NCBI GenBank assembly: GCA_036009045.1 | Contig: DASYML010000126.1 | Span: 1 to 61,113, forward strand | Reading direction: 5' to 3' | DNA length: 61,113 nucleotides | DNA from: DASYML01 sp036009045 | Lineage (GTDB): Bacteria > Acidobacteriota > Blastocatellia > Pyrinomonadales > Pyrinomonadaceae | Shown: positions 13,474-21,896 of the stretch, one piece after another | Layout: each line of letters opens with the position of its first letter | How positions within the stretch are numbered: the stretch's first letter is position 1 | Program-made: the position numbers and the translations under genes | The notes under the pieces: generated by a model | What the model saw: the letters and a program-made list of their open reading frames with translations, nothing else | Told to the model about the DNA's origin: nothing | Databases searched by the model: none

Positions 13474-16335
13474 ATGGATGCAAACGATTACAGATTGATT
13501 ACGACACCCGAAGAGTTGCGCGCGGCGGTCTCGGAATTGTCCACGCAGACGGCGATAGGCTTCGACACGGAGACGACGGCGCTGGACCCTTATCGCGGTC
13601 GCCTGCGCCTGCTACAACTCTCCGCGCCCGACGGTGTGCGCGTCATTGACCTGGACCGCTTTAATGATAAAGGCGATGCTAAAACAAATGAGGCGCTGGC
13701 CCCGCTCCGCGATCTGCTCGCTGCCGCGCGCCCCGTCAAGATCGCGCACAACGCCAAGTTTGACGCCAAGTGGACCAAGCATACTTTAGGCGTCGAACTC
13801 GGCGGGCTGTTCGATACGCTGCTCGCCAGCCAACTCATCTCTGCGGGCGATACGGATGACCGTCATGGTCTCGAAGCCGTCGCCGCGCGCTACCTGGACG
13901 TGACGATTGATAAGGCTGAACGCTTGAGCGATTGGGGCGGCGAACTCTCAGAGTCGCAGCTTGAGTATGCCGCGAGGGATGCTTCCGTTCTCCCGCCTCT
14001 GCGCGAAAAGCTCATCGAGCGTCTCAAGGCGGACGCGTTGTTGAGATGCGCGGTGCTCGAATTTGAATGCGTCCTGCCAATCGCGGCGATTGAACTGTCC
14101 GGCATTTTTCTGGACCAGCATCGCTGGCGCGAGCAACTGGTCAACGTCGAGAAAAAACGTGAGACGCTCGCACGCGAGCTACAGGACATGCTCTCCGTAG
14201 AGTCTTCGCAGCAATCTCTTTTTGGTCCACCGACGCGTGATGAAGTCAACATTGATTCGCACGTCCAGTTGACCAAAGCGCTCACGCGGCTCGGCGTGCC
14301 CGTGCCCGATTCGACGCGCAATTGGAAGTTGCAGCCCCTCGCGGACTCAGGCCAGTACCCGGTCGTGAGTAAGCTGCTCGAATACCGCACGGTCCAGAAG
14401 GCGCTCACCAGCTACGGCGAAAACATCCTCAACGAGATTAGCCCCGTGACGGGACGCATCCACGCGGACTTTCGCCAGATAGGTGCGCCGACCGGCAGGA
14501 TGGCCTGCACCAATCCCAACATCCAACAGGTCCCGCACGCCATAGAATATCGTCGCTGCTTTCGCGCGCCCGAAGGCCGCAAACTCGTGATTAGCGATTA
14601 CTCGCAGATAGAACTGCGAATTCTCGCAGACTTCACGGGCGATCAGGGATTCATAGAGGCTTTCAATTCGGGCGCGGACCTCCACCGCGTGACCGCCGCG
14701 CAGGTCTTCAACGTGCCGTTGGACGAGGTCACGTCGGACCAGCGCTCATTCGCCAAGCGTCTCAACTTCGGCGTCGTCTACGGCATCGGCGCGCAGCGTT
14801 TCGCCACCATGACCGGACTCAGCCAGACGGAATCCGAAGACATCCTCCGCCGCTACTTCGCCACCTACAGACAACTCGACGCCTGGCTCCGCGACGCCGC
14901 CCAGCGCGCCGTCCGCGAACGCACCGCTCGCACCATCTCAGGCCGCCTCGCACGCTTCCGCTTCGACCCCGAAGACCGTCAGGCCGTCTCCCTCGCGCAA
15001 CGCAATGGCAAAAATACGCCCATCCAGGGCTGCCAAATATTCGACTCCAGGATACTGACGAGCGAGCACGGCTATGCCAAAATTGGAACCTTGTCCGACC
15101 TGAGTAATGTACACGTCTGGGATGGGACAAAATTTGTTTATGCTGATGTGCGTCCGAGCGGTAAAAAACAGAAAGTCAAAGTAGAGTTCTGGGGCGGATA
15201 CTATAATGAATGTAGCCCTAACCATAAGTTTCTTACTATAGATGTGAACGGGCGCTCATCTTGGCGAACTCCATCACAATTCGTTAAAGGCAACTATGTG
15301 GTCCTTACTGATACCGTTCCAGAGTGGTCCTTACCGTTGGAACTTCCAATATCTAGTCATGTCAAAAGTCCCATGGCTAAAAAGGGTGGTCTGGATGATA
15401 TGTCCAACCGCTTTGATCTTGGAGTATGGCTTGGACGCATAGCATCTGATGGAAATGTTAGCGGACCTAATATTAGGCTGTTCATTGCAGAACATGAGAA
15501 GGGAATACTTCCCTACCTCCATCAATTGTCTACTTCCTTCGGACATGTTCGGCAATCGGTAGGTCATGGCGGTAAAGGCGTATTGCCTCTCTACTTGCTC
15601 AATCTCACTTTCGCGCGTCTGGCTCATCAACTCATAGAAATAGGCATCAAATCCCGTGTGCCTGATTGTGCATGGAAGGATAGTCGAATACTCGCTGGCT
15701 ACTTACGCGGCATGTTTGATGGTGATGGCACTGTCAACGCGGATGGGGCAGTCCTCACCTTTGGCAAAGGCCCTGACTTCTACTTAACCTGGGCGCGTGA
15801 AATCCAGCAAGCGCTCCTTCTCTTTGGCATCCGAAGTCGTTTGAACAGGTGCGCCGATAGAATTAACGTGTGCGTGTTGAAGCGTGATATGCCTCTCTTC
15901 TGCCAGCGAATCGGCTTTATCAGTCCTCGGAAACAAGCGAAAGCGCTGGCAATCGAAGATGACACCGGACATGAAAACAAAATCTATGGAAGAGCCGTCA
16001 GAATCAAGTCCGTGGAATTCACTGACGAAATGGTTGAGATGTATGATGTGATAGACAGTGAGACCTCACAATTCATGGCGAATGGTCTGGTCACGCACAA
16101 TTCAAGCGCAGACATTCTCAAGCGCGCGTTGCGCTTGCTGCATGACAAGTTGAAAGAGACGACGGCCTGCATCGTCAACATCGTGCACGACGAGATTGTG
16201 GTGGAGGCGGACCAGGAGCAGGCGCAGGAGATCGCCAGGATGGTGGAGGATGCGATGTGTGCGGCGGGCGAGGAGTATGTCAAGAAAGTGCCCGTCAAGG
16301 TCGAGACGGAGGTCGCGGATGAATGGGTCAAGTAG
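13474..16335 (+). CDS. polA: Family A DNA polymerase (3'-5' exo plus polymerase) with intein
   Basis: The precursor has 953 aa; removing the intein (520-876) leaves 596 aa. It begins directly with the DEDDy 3'-5' exonuclease (FDTETTALDP with D31 and E33, NAKFD with D98, YAARDASVL), so the 5' flap nuclease domain of E. coli Pol I is absent. Polymerase motif A is DYSQIELRILA (D375), motif B is RSFAKRLNFGVVYGI, and motif C is VHDEIVV (HDE 905-907, after the intein). The exonuclease acids look complete. Similar exonuclease-first enzymes occur in phages and some bacteria. The intein splits the conserved PIQG/SSADI segment, so activity requires splicing. Flanking repeats suggest single-gene transcription. 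Confidence 0.94.
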   Translation: MDANDYRLITTPEELRAAVSELSTQTAIGFDTETTALDPYRGRLRLLQLSAPDGVRVIDLDRFNDKGDAKTNEALAPLRDLLAAARPVKIAHNAKFDAKWTKHTLGVELGGLFDTLLASQLISAGDTDDRHGLEAVAARYLDVTIDKAERLSDWGGELSESQLEYAARDASVLPPLREKLIERLKADALLRCAVLEFECVLPIAAIELSGIFLDQHRWREQLVNVEKKRETLARELQDMLSVESSQQSLFGPPTRDEVNIDSHVQLTKALTRLGVPVPDSTRNWKLQPLADSGQYPVVSKLLEYRTVQKALTSYGENILNEISPVTGRIHADFRQIGAPTGRMACTNPNIQQVPHAIEYRRCFRAPEGRKLVISDYSQIELRILADFTGDQGFIEAFNSGADLHRVTAAQVFNVPLDEVTSDQRSFAKRLNFGVVYGIGAQRFATMTGLSQTESEDILRRYFATYRQLDAWLRDAAQRAVRERTARTISGRLARFRFDPEDRQAVSLAQRNGKNTPIQGCQIFDSRILTSEHGYAKIGTLSDLSNVHVWDGTKFVYADVRPSGKKQKVKVEFWGGYYNECSPNHKFLTIDVNGRSSWRTPSQFVKGNYVVLTDTVPEWSLPLELPISSHVKSPMAKKGGLDDMSNRFDLGVWLGRIASDGNVSGPNIRLFIAEHEKGILPYLHQLSTSFGHVRQSVGHGGKGVLPLYLLNLTFARLAHQLIEIGIKSRVPDCAWKDSRILAGYLRGMFDGDGTVNADGAVLTFGKGPDFYLTWAREIQQALLLFGIRSRLNRCADRINVCVLKRDMPLFCQRIGFISPRKQAKALAIEDDTGHENKIYGRAVRIKSVEFTDEMVEMYDVIDSETSQFMANGLVTHNSSADILKRALRLLHDKLKETTACIVNIVHDEIVVEADQEQAQEIARMVEDAMCAAGEEYVKKVPVKVETEVADEWVK
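15031..16101 (+). mobile_element. Intein with LAGLIDADG endonuclease in polA
   Basis: The insert spans residues 520-876 (357 aa). It starts with Cys520 (CQIFDSRILTSEHG, block A), has the block B His in SPNHKFLTID, and ends in block F/G (VEMYDVIDSE, MANGLVTHN) with the penultimate His and terminal Asn; Ser877 is the +1 nucleophile. The endonuclease region carries two DOD-type helices, LGVWLGRIASDGNV and LAGYLRGMFDGDGTVN, with their acidic residues, so it looks intact. Base composition is clearly more AT-rich than the flanking exteins, consistent with recent arrival. Confidence 0.95.
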
Positions 16336-16373
16336 CGCGCGTGATGAGCCCTTGTGATTGCTGTCTGCGCGTT

Positions 16374-17864
16374 TTAACTTTTCCTGCGCCAGATGAGATA
16401 GACGGGGATGCCTGTGAGGACTATCAAATAGCCTATGCCTGCGGTCCAGAATGTGAGATAGGCGAGGTCTATGATTAAGAAGAACGCGAGCAGGATGTAA
16501 ACGAGCGGCACGTATGGATAGCCGTATGTGCGATAGGGACGTTCGAGGTCCGGCGCTTTGCGGCGCATGACGATGACGGCGGCGACCATCAGCGCGTAGA
16601 AGATGAGATCAGCCGAGACGATGTAATCCAGCAGTTGTGTATAGACATCACCGAAGGGGTCTTCACCGGGACGCAAGGTGGTCGTCTTGACGGTGCGCGG
16701 CAGCGTCAGCAGCGAGGCCCAGATGCCTTGCGCGAGCAGGGCGATGGAGGGAACGTGGCGCGCGTTAATCTGTCCGACGCGCCGGAAGAAGAGACCGTCC
16801 CGCGCCATCGCGTAGTAGACGCGCGCACCCGCGAGTATCAATCCGTTGTTGCAGCCGAAGGTTGAAATCATGATGGCGACGGCCATGATGATTGTTCCCG
16901 GTCCGCCGAGGATGGCTTGCATCGTCGCGCCCGCGACGCGGTCCTGCGGCGCATTCTGAATCGAGGCGAGCGGGAGCGTCACGACATAAGCCAGGTTCGC
17001 CAGCAGGTACAGGCACACGACCAGCCCGCAGCCTGTGAGGAGCGCGCGCGGCAGGTTGCGTCCGGGCTGGCGAATCTCGCTGCCCGTGAAGGTCACGTTA
17101 TTCCATGCCGACTGCGCGAACATTGGCCCAACCATCGCGCGCCCCAACAGCATCATCAACGCGAGCGCGGAGAGGCTGCCGATGTCTGGCTGGACCTTCC
17201 CCGGATTCCAACCGTTGGCCCACGGATTCCACCAGTCGGAAGTGAAGGCCGCGCCGCCGTCTCTCAGTCCGACCTTCCAGCCGAGCGTGAGGCCGATGAC
17301 GATTAAGCCAAGCAGCGCCGCCGTTTTGGTGAAGGTGAATGTATTCTGGACCAACTTGCCCGTCTTGAGGCCGCGCATGTTGGTCCAGGTCAGGAGCAGT
17401 ATGACGAGGATGGCGACGAGTTGCTGCGTCGAGAGGCTCAGGGCATAGCGGCGATAAACGATTGGACCAATAATGTAATTGGTCGAGGAGATTTGCGGCA
17501 GGAGTACGCCCATGAACTTGGCGAAGCCGATGGCGACCGCCGCAATCGTGCCCGTCTGGATGTCCAGAAAGAGTGTCCAGCCGAAGAGAAAGCCGATGGC
17601 CGGGCTGTAAGCCTCGCGCAGGAAAACGTACTGCCCGCCCGCGCGCGGCCAGATGGTCGCCAGTTCCGCGCAGCAGAGTGCGCCCGTAATCGTCAGGACA
17701 CCGGCCAGCGCCCACGCCATGAGCAGCCAGCCGGGCGCACCGACGAACCTCGCGGACGCGGCGGAAGTGAGGAAGATGCCGGACCCGATCATCGAACCGA
17801 CGACGATCATCGTCGCGTCGAGCAAACCCAAGCCGCGCACCAGCTTTTCCGCGTTATCGCTCAT
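16374..17864 (-). CDS. APC family amino acid permease
   Basis: The 496-aa inner-membrane transporter begins LGLLDATMIVVGSMIGSGIF, the TM1 helix with the GSGIF substrate loop of the amino acid-polyamine-organocation superfamily. About 12 membrane segments follow. The helix 6 region (MLLGRAMVGPMFAQSAWNNVTFTGSEIRQPGRNLPRA) has the GxEI/xxPxRNLPRA pattern of the LAT/YfnA group. ERPYRTYGYPYVPL near the end is also family-typical. It probably exchanges or imports amino acids; substrate is unknown. It converges with polA, whose stop is only 38 bp away. Confidence 0.9.
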   Translation of the reverse strand: MSDNAEKLVRGLGLLDATMIVVGSMIGSGIFLTSAASARFVGAPGWLLMAWALAGVLTITGALCCAELATIWPRAGGQYVFLREAYSPAIGFLFGWTLFLDIQTGTIAAVAIGFAKFMGVLLPQISSTNYIIGPIVYRRYALSLSTQQLVAILVILLLTWTNMRGLKTGKLVQNTFTFTKTAALLGLIVIGLTLGWKVGLRDGGAAFTSDWWNPWANGWNPGKVQPDIGSLSALALMMLLGRAMVGPMFAQSAWNNVTFTGSEIRQPGRNLPRALLTGCGLVVCLYLLANLAYVVTLPLASIQNAPQDRVAGATMQAILGGPGTIIMAVAIMISTFGCNNGLILAGARVYYAMARDGLFFRRVGQINARHVPSIALLAQGIWASLLTLPRTVKTTTLRPGEDPFGDVYTQLLDYIVSADLIFYALMVAAVIVMRRKAPDLERPYRTYGYPYVPLVYILLAFFLIIDLAYLTFWTAGIGYLIVLTGIPVYLIWRRKS

Positions 17865-17872
17865 AGGCTAAA

Positions 17873-17957
17873 AGCAGAGGCTGGAGGCTGGAGGTGAGAG
17901 GCTAGGAAAAGCAAAGATGTCTTTAACCAGCCTCCAGCCTCCAACCTCTAGCCTCTG
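17873..17957. repeat. Heptad-armed hairpin (GAGGCTG type)
   Basis: GAGGCTG/GAGGCTA words pair with CAGCCTC/TAGCCTC words around AAAAGCAAAGATGTCTTT. It fills the gap between the permease and the lipoprotein gene. Confidence 0.88.
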
Positions 17958-17959
17958 TC

Positions 17960-18550
17960 TTACGACGGCTTAATCTTGTCCGGGTTCTGGCGGGCGATGT
18001 CGTCTGCTTTGCGTTCGAGGTCGTCTGCCTGCGAATTGAGTTTCTTGAAATTGTTGAGCGCCGCCATGTAATCGTCGCGCGTCTTTTGTTTCGTCAGGTT
18101 GCCCTTGTTGTCGCGCAGGACGACGACGGCCTTGCGGAATTCTTTGAAGGCTTCGACGCGCTTGCGGACGCCCTGCGATTGCAGCGTGAGATACTGTTTC
18201 TGCATATCCGTGAGGTCGAGTTTTGAGGCTTTATCAAATTTATCTGCGGCGCTTTCGCCTTTCGCCAAGCCTTCGTCTATCTGCTTGATTGAATCGTCTA
18301 AGACTTGCTGGGCCTCGTCCGCTTTATTGGCGGTGGCCGCTTTGGTGAACTCGCGCGTCTTGACCTCAAGATTGTCGTCGGCTATTTTCTGCGCGTCCTT
18401 GAGGTCCTGGTTCGCGCTTGAGATAAGCTTGTTGGCCTCATCGGTCGCGCCGCCCTTGCTCATGTTTTTGAGCGCGCCGCATCCGAGCACGAAGAAGGCC
18501 AGTAATAGCAGGGCCAGCACTCCATTTTTTCGCCCGTTCTGATTCAGCAT
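17960..18550 (-). CDS. Helical lipoprotein of unknown function
   Basis: The 196-aa protein has a lipoprotein signal (LALLLLAFFVLGCGA, lipobox Cys near residue 24). The mature part is Lys/Asp/Ala-rich and predicted almost wholly helical (DEANKLISSANQDLKDAQKI, KADEAQQVLDDSIKQIDEGL), like a coiled coil. No family is named with confidence. It shares its strand with the permease, but a repeat hairpin separates them. Confidence 0.75.
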   Translation of the reverse strand: MLNQNGRKNGVLALLLLAFFVLGCGALKNMSKGGATDEANKLISSANQDLKDAQKIADDNLEVKTREFTKAATANKADEAQQVLDDSIKQIDEGLAKGESAADKFDKASKLDLTDMQKQYLTLQSQGVRKRVEAFKEFRKAVVVLRDNKGNLTKQKTRDDYMAALNNFKKLNSQADDLERKADDIARQNPDKIKPS

Positions 18551-18739
18551 CTCTTTTCATCGTCCTTTCAATTTGTGTGTATGGCAAACGTCTAGCGTTG
18601 TAGATGACCCTTTGGATGAACTGCTTTTGGAAAGATGACGGGCGGCCTGACGCTTTTTGAAAGCCGCTCTCTGTCCGGGATAACTGCCTTCGTCCGGCTC
18701 ACGCTCGTCGGGCCTGGATATTGAACGGTCTCACACGCA
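18551..18739. other. Gap, nothing recognised
   Basis: This GC-rich stretch lies between the divergent lipoprotein and dehydrogenase genes. I see no gene and no clear promoter. The remainder of the gap is a repeat hairpin (18740-18845) and leader sequence. Confidence 0.4.
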
Positions 18740-18845
18740 CTGTCAAGCTAGAGGCTAGAGGTTAGAGGCTAGAGGCTAGTAAAAGCGCAAATTTTTTACT
18801 AGCCTCTAGCCTCTAGCCTCTAGCCTCCGGGCCCTAGCTTGACAG
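18740..18845. repeat. Heptad-armed hairpin (GAGGCTA type) with outer CTGTCAAGCTAG arms
   Basis: Four GAGGCTA/GAGGTTA words pair with TAGCCTC words around AAAAGCGCAAATTTTTTACT. CTGTCAAGCTAG and CTAGCTTGACAG close the outside exactly, giving one of the longest and most perfect structures in the window. Confidence 0.92.
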
Positions 18846-18973
18846 CCCGCGCGAGGCTCACATAGTCTTATTCTTGCGAATGGTTTGCGGCCAGAGGCCA
18901 GCGCGCCACTCCTACCTTTTGAATGTCAACCACTGAAGATTTTGCACCACCGCAGGCAGGAAGCATCTGATAC

Positions 18974-20311
18974 ATGATTAAAGACGACATCATTAATTCA
19001 ATGACGGGCAAAGGTGCGCGCGTCGGCGTCATCGGGCTGGGCTATGTGGGCCTGCCGCTCCTGACGGAGTTTGCGCGACAGGGCTTTGACGCCACAGGGT
19101 TTGAGGTGGACTCGAAGAAGGCCGAAGCGATTAACGCGGGCCGTTCCTACATCGGCGATGTCAGTCCTGCCGCTCTCAGGGAGATGGTCGAAACGAAGCG
19201 CCTGCGCGCGACAGTTGATTTCACACACTTGAAGGATTGCGACGCCATCATCATTTGCGTCCCCACCCCTTTGCGTAAAACCAAGGAACCGGACATCACC
19301 TATATCCTCGCCGCCGCCGAAGAGATTGCGAAGAATCTGCGGCACGGCCAGTTGATCGTCCTCGAATCCACGACCTATCCGGGCACGACGGACGAAGTGC
19401 TTCTCCCCATGTTCGAGGCGACGGGCCTGCGGTTGGACCAGGATTTCCTGCTCGCCTTTTCGCCGGAGCGCGTTGATCCGGGCAATCCGCAGTATCAAAC
19501 GCACAACATCCCGAAGGTCGTCGGCGGCTGCACGGAGGATTCCACCATCGCGGCGGCGCATCTCTACTCGCAGATAGTGAGGGACGTACACGCCGTCTCA
19601 AGCGCGCGGGTCGCGGAGGCCGCCAAGCTTTTGGAGAACACTTTCCGCGCCGTCAATATCGGTATGGCGAACGAGATGGCGCGTCTCTGTTACGCGCTTA
19701 ATATAGACACCTGGGAAGTGATCAGCGCGGCGGCGACCAAGCCCTTCGGCTTTATGGCCTTCTATCCTGGACCTGGAATCGGCGGCCACTGTATTCCGCT
19801 TGACCCGCATTATCTCTCCTGGAAAGCACGCCAGCACGGCTTCGATTCGCGCTTCATAGGACTGGCCGAAGAGGTCAACTCGCGGATGCCGGACCACGTC
19901 GTGACGCTCATCGCGGACGGCCTCAACGACGAACGCAAAGCCCTCAAGGGATCGCGCATCCTGCTCCTCGGCGTCGCCTACAAAAAGGACATCAACGACG
20001 TGCGCGAGAGTCCGGCGCTCTCCATCATTGACCGCCTGCGCGCGAAGGGCGCAGACGTGCGCTATCACGATCCGTTCGTCGAAGAGGTGCGCTTTGACGA
20101 CGCGCACACGGAAGGCGGCGGTGACCCGCTCCGCTCCATCTCCCTCACGGACGAAGAACTGCGCACGGCGGATGCGGTCGTCATCGTCACGGACCACAGC
20201 CAGACGGACTATAAACGCGTCTGCGATCTGACCACACTCATCGTTGACACGCGCAACGCTCTGCCCACAGACCTGCGCCGCAACAGTTGCGCGCGCATCA
20301 TCAGACTCTAA
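18974..20311 (+). CDS. Nucleotide sugar dehydrogenase (UDP-ManNAc/UDP-HexNAc type)
   Basis: This 445-aa enzyme oxidises C6 of a UDP-sugar with two NAD+. The Rossmann motif GVIGLGYVGLPLLTEFA opens the protein, followed by ESTTYPGTTDEVL and SPERVDPGN. The catalytic Cys lies in GPGIGGHCIPLDPHYL; the HCIP(L/V)DP form is that of WecC/WbpA/TviB rather than the GGSCFPKD form of UDP-glucose dehydrogenase. The C-terminal UDP-binding domain is complete. The next gene is a WecB-type epimerase, so the pair probably makes UDP-ManNAc uronate for a surface polysaccharide. Confidence 0.92.
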   Translation: MIKDDIINSMTGKGARVGVIGLGYVGLPLLTEFARQGFDATGFEVDSKKAEAINAGRSYIGDVSPAALREMVETKRLRATVDFTHLKDCDAIIICVPTPLRKTKEPDITYILAAAEEIAKNLRHGQLIVLESTTYPGTTDEVLLPMFEATGLRLDQDFLLAFSPERVDPGNPQYQTHNIPKVVGGCTEDSTIAAAHLYSQIVRDVHAVSSARVAEAAKLLENTFRAVNIGMANEMARLCYALNIDTWEVISAAATKPFGFMAFYPGPGIGGHCIPLDPHYLSWKARQHGFDSRFIGLAEEVNSRMPDHVVTLIADGLNDERKALKGSRILLLGVAYKKDINDVRESPALSIIDRLRAKGADVRYHDPFVEEVRFDDAHTEGGGDPLRSISLTDEELRTADAVVIVTDHSQTDYKRVCDLTTLIVDTRNALPTDLRRNSCARIIRL

Positions 20312-20406
20312 AACAGTCTGAGAGTCTGAGAGTCTGAGAGTCAAAAGCAAGAAGCTGTCTTTAGCTTGTGTTTGTGACTCTCAGACTCTCAGCCTCCAGA
20401 CTCTTC
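20312..20406. repeat. Octad-armed hairpin (TGAGAGTC type)
   Basis: Tandem TGAGAGTC words pair with GACTCTCA words around AAAAGCAAGAAGCTGTCTTTAGCTT. It lies between the dehydrogenase and epimerase genes and touches the leader of the second. Confidence 0.88.
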
Positions 20407-20408
20407 TT

Positions 20409-21518
20409 ATGCTGAAAGTCATCAACGTCGTCGGCGCGCGTCCGAACTTTATGAAGGTCGCGCCCATCGTGGAAGCGATGAGGCGACGCGCGAAGGAGTT
20501 TGCGCCGCTCATCGTCCATACGGGGCAGCATTACGACGCGCGTATGTCCGATGCCTTTTTTCTGGACCTGGGCCTGCCTCAGCCGGATGTCTACCTCGGC
20601 GTGGGGTCCGGGACGCACGCACAGCAGACCGCCGGTGTGATGCGGGGTTTCGAGCCGGTCGTCTTACATGAAAAGCCGGATTGGGTGCTCGTCGTCGGTG
20701 ATGTTAATTCGACGCTCGCCTGTGCGCTCGTGTGCTCGAAGATGGGGGTGCGTGTCGCGCATGTCGAGGCTGGCCTGCGGAGCCGCGACCGCACGATGCC
20801 GGAAGAGATTAACCGTCTGCTCACGGACCAGATCGCGGACCTCCTGCTGACGCCTTCGACGGATGCGGACGAGAACTTGCGCGCCGAAGGAATCCCGCCC
20901 GCCCGCATACGCTTTGTCGGCAACGTGATGATTGACTCGCTCTTCGCTCAGCTTGAACGCGCGGCGCATTCCAAAGTGCGTGAAGACCTCGAAGTGACGG
21001 ACACGGACTACGCCGTGCTGACTCTTCATCGTCCCTCGAATGTTGACGACCCGTCGGCGTTCGGGCGCATCCTGGACGCGCTCGAACAACTCTGCACAAG
21101 GCTGCCCGTCATCTTCCCCGCACACCCGCGCACGCTCGCCAGGTTAGCCGAGTTCGGCTTCGCAGAGAGAGTGTCGCGCGCGCGCGGCCTGCGTCTGATA
21201 GAGCCGCTCGGCTATCTGGATTTCCTCAAACTCTACAGCGGCGCGCGCCTCGTCCTGACAGATTCGGGCGGGATACAGGAGGAGACGACGGCGCTCTGCA
21301 TTCCCTGCCTGACCCTGCGCGAAAATACGGAGCGTCCCGTCACGATTCAGCGCGGAACGAACACCCTCGTCGGCACAGATGTCCAGAGGATTCTACGCGC
21401 GGCCCACGCGGCGTTAGACGCCCCGCGCATTAATGGACCACAAACCTGCACGCTGCCTCTCTGGGACGGCCACACCGCAGACCGCATCCTCGATGAACTC
21501 ATCAAAGAGCAAGGATGA
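20409..21518 (+). CDS. wecB: UDP-N-acetylglucosamine 2-epimerase (non-hydrolysing)
   Basis: WecB interconverts UDP-GlcNAc and UDP-ManNAc. The GT-B fold enzyme opens with INVVGARPNFMKVAPI, contains HTGQHYDARMSD, HVEAGLRSRDRTMPEEINR, HRPSNVDDP and the UDP-binding SGGIQEETTALCIPCLTLRENTERPVT region in its usual order. Length (369 aa) is standard. Together with the upstream dehydrogenase it supplies ManNAc-type sugars. The ATG directly abuts a repeat hairpin, which may affect expression. Confidence 0.95.
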   Translation: MLKVINVVGARPNFMKVAPIVEAMRRRAKEFAPLIVHTGQHYDARMSDAFFLDLGLPQPDVYLGVGSGTHAQQTAGVMRGFEPVVLHEKPDWVLVVGDVNSTLACALVCSKMGVRVAHVEAGLRSRDRTMPEEINRLLTDQIADLLLTPSTDADENLRAEGIPPARIRFVGNVMIDSLFAQLERAAHSKVREDLEVTDTDYAVLTLHRPSNVDDPSAFGRILDALEQLCTRLPVIFPAHPRTLARLAEFGFAERVSRARGLRLIEPLGYLDFLKLYSGARLVLTDSGGIQEETTALCIPCLTLRENTERPVTIQRGTNTLVGTDVQRILRAAHAALDAPRINGPQTCTLPLWDGHTADRILDELIKEQG

Positions 21519-21590
21519 AGTCGGGAGGCGGAAGGATGAAAAGCAAGTGGGAATTATGAAGGATGAGAGATGAGGGATGAGGGGTAAAAG
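21509..21590. repeat. Degenerate heptad repeat (AAGGATGA/GGAAGGATG)
   Basis: One arm of the AAGGATGA family starts inside the last codons of wecB and continues as GATGAGAGATGAGGGATGAGG. The pairing arm is largely lost. Confidence 0.6.
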
Positions 21591-21632
21591 ATGGACCACA
21601 ATCTTATCCACGTCAGTGGATACATATGAGAG

Positions 21633-21812
21633 CCGGGGGCATCGCCCCCGGTCTGCTCGCATCAACACATGACGACCCTGAAGGGGTCGCACCTCAACCT
21701 TGCATGTGCGACCCCTTCAGGGTCGAAATCTATCTTGGACCAGCAACCGTGGGCGACGCTCTACGAACTTGCCCCCGGCCATCATATTCTGCCCTTTCAG
21801 GGCGAACTTCTT
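21633..21812. repeat. REP-like palindromic cluster (GACCCTGAAGGGGTC)
   Basis: CCGGGGGC/GCCCCCGG (21633-21651) is followed by a perfect 20-bp stem, CGACCCTGAAGGGGTCGCAC against its complement (21673-21725, 13-nt loop), then by GCCCTTTCAGGGC near 21793. The CCCTGAAGGGG core resembles REP elements of other bacteria. A TGGACCA motif lies between. Confidence 0.75.
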
Positions 21813-21896
21813 TGCGCCTTGGCGTGAGATTCTTTCTCCCGCATTAATGGACCCACCCAAATGAAATCCGCTGTGATACCCAATTTATGATTACTT

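Noticed and set aside
18740..18845. Tandem repeats as CRISPR
   Set aside because: The units are 7 bp and contiguous with no spacers, and the arms form one palindrome. No cas genes are present.
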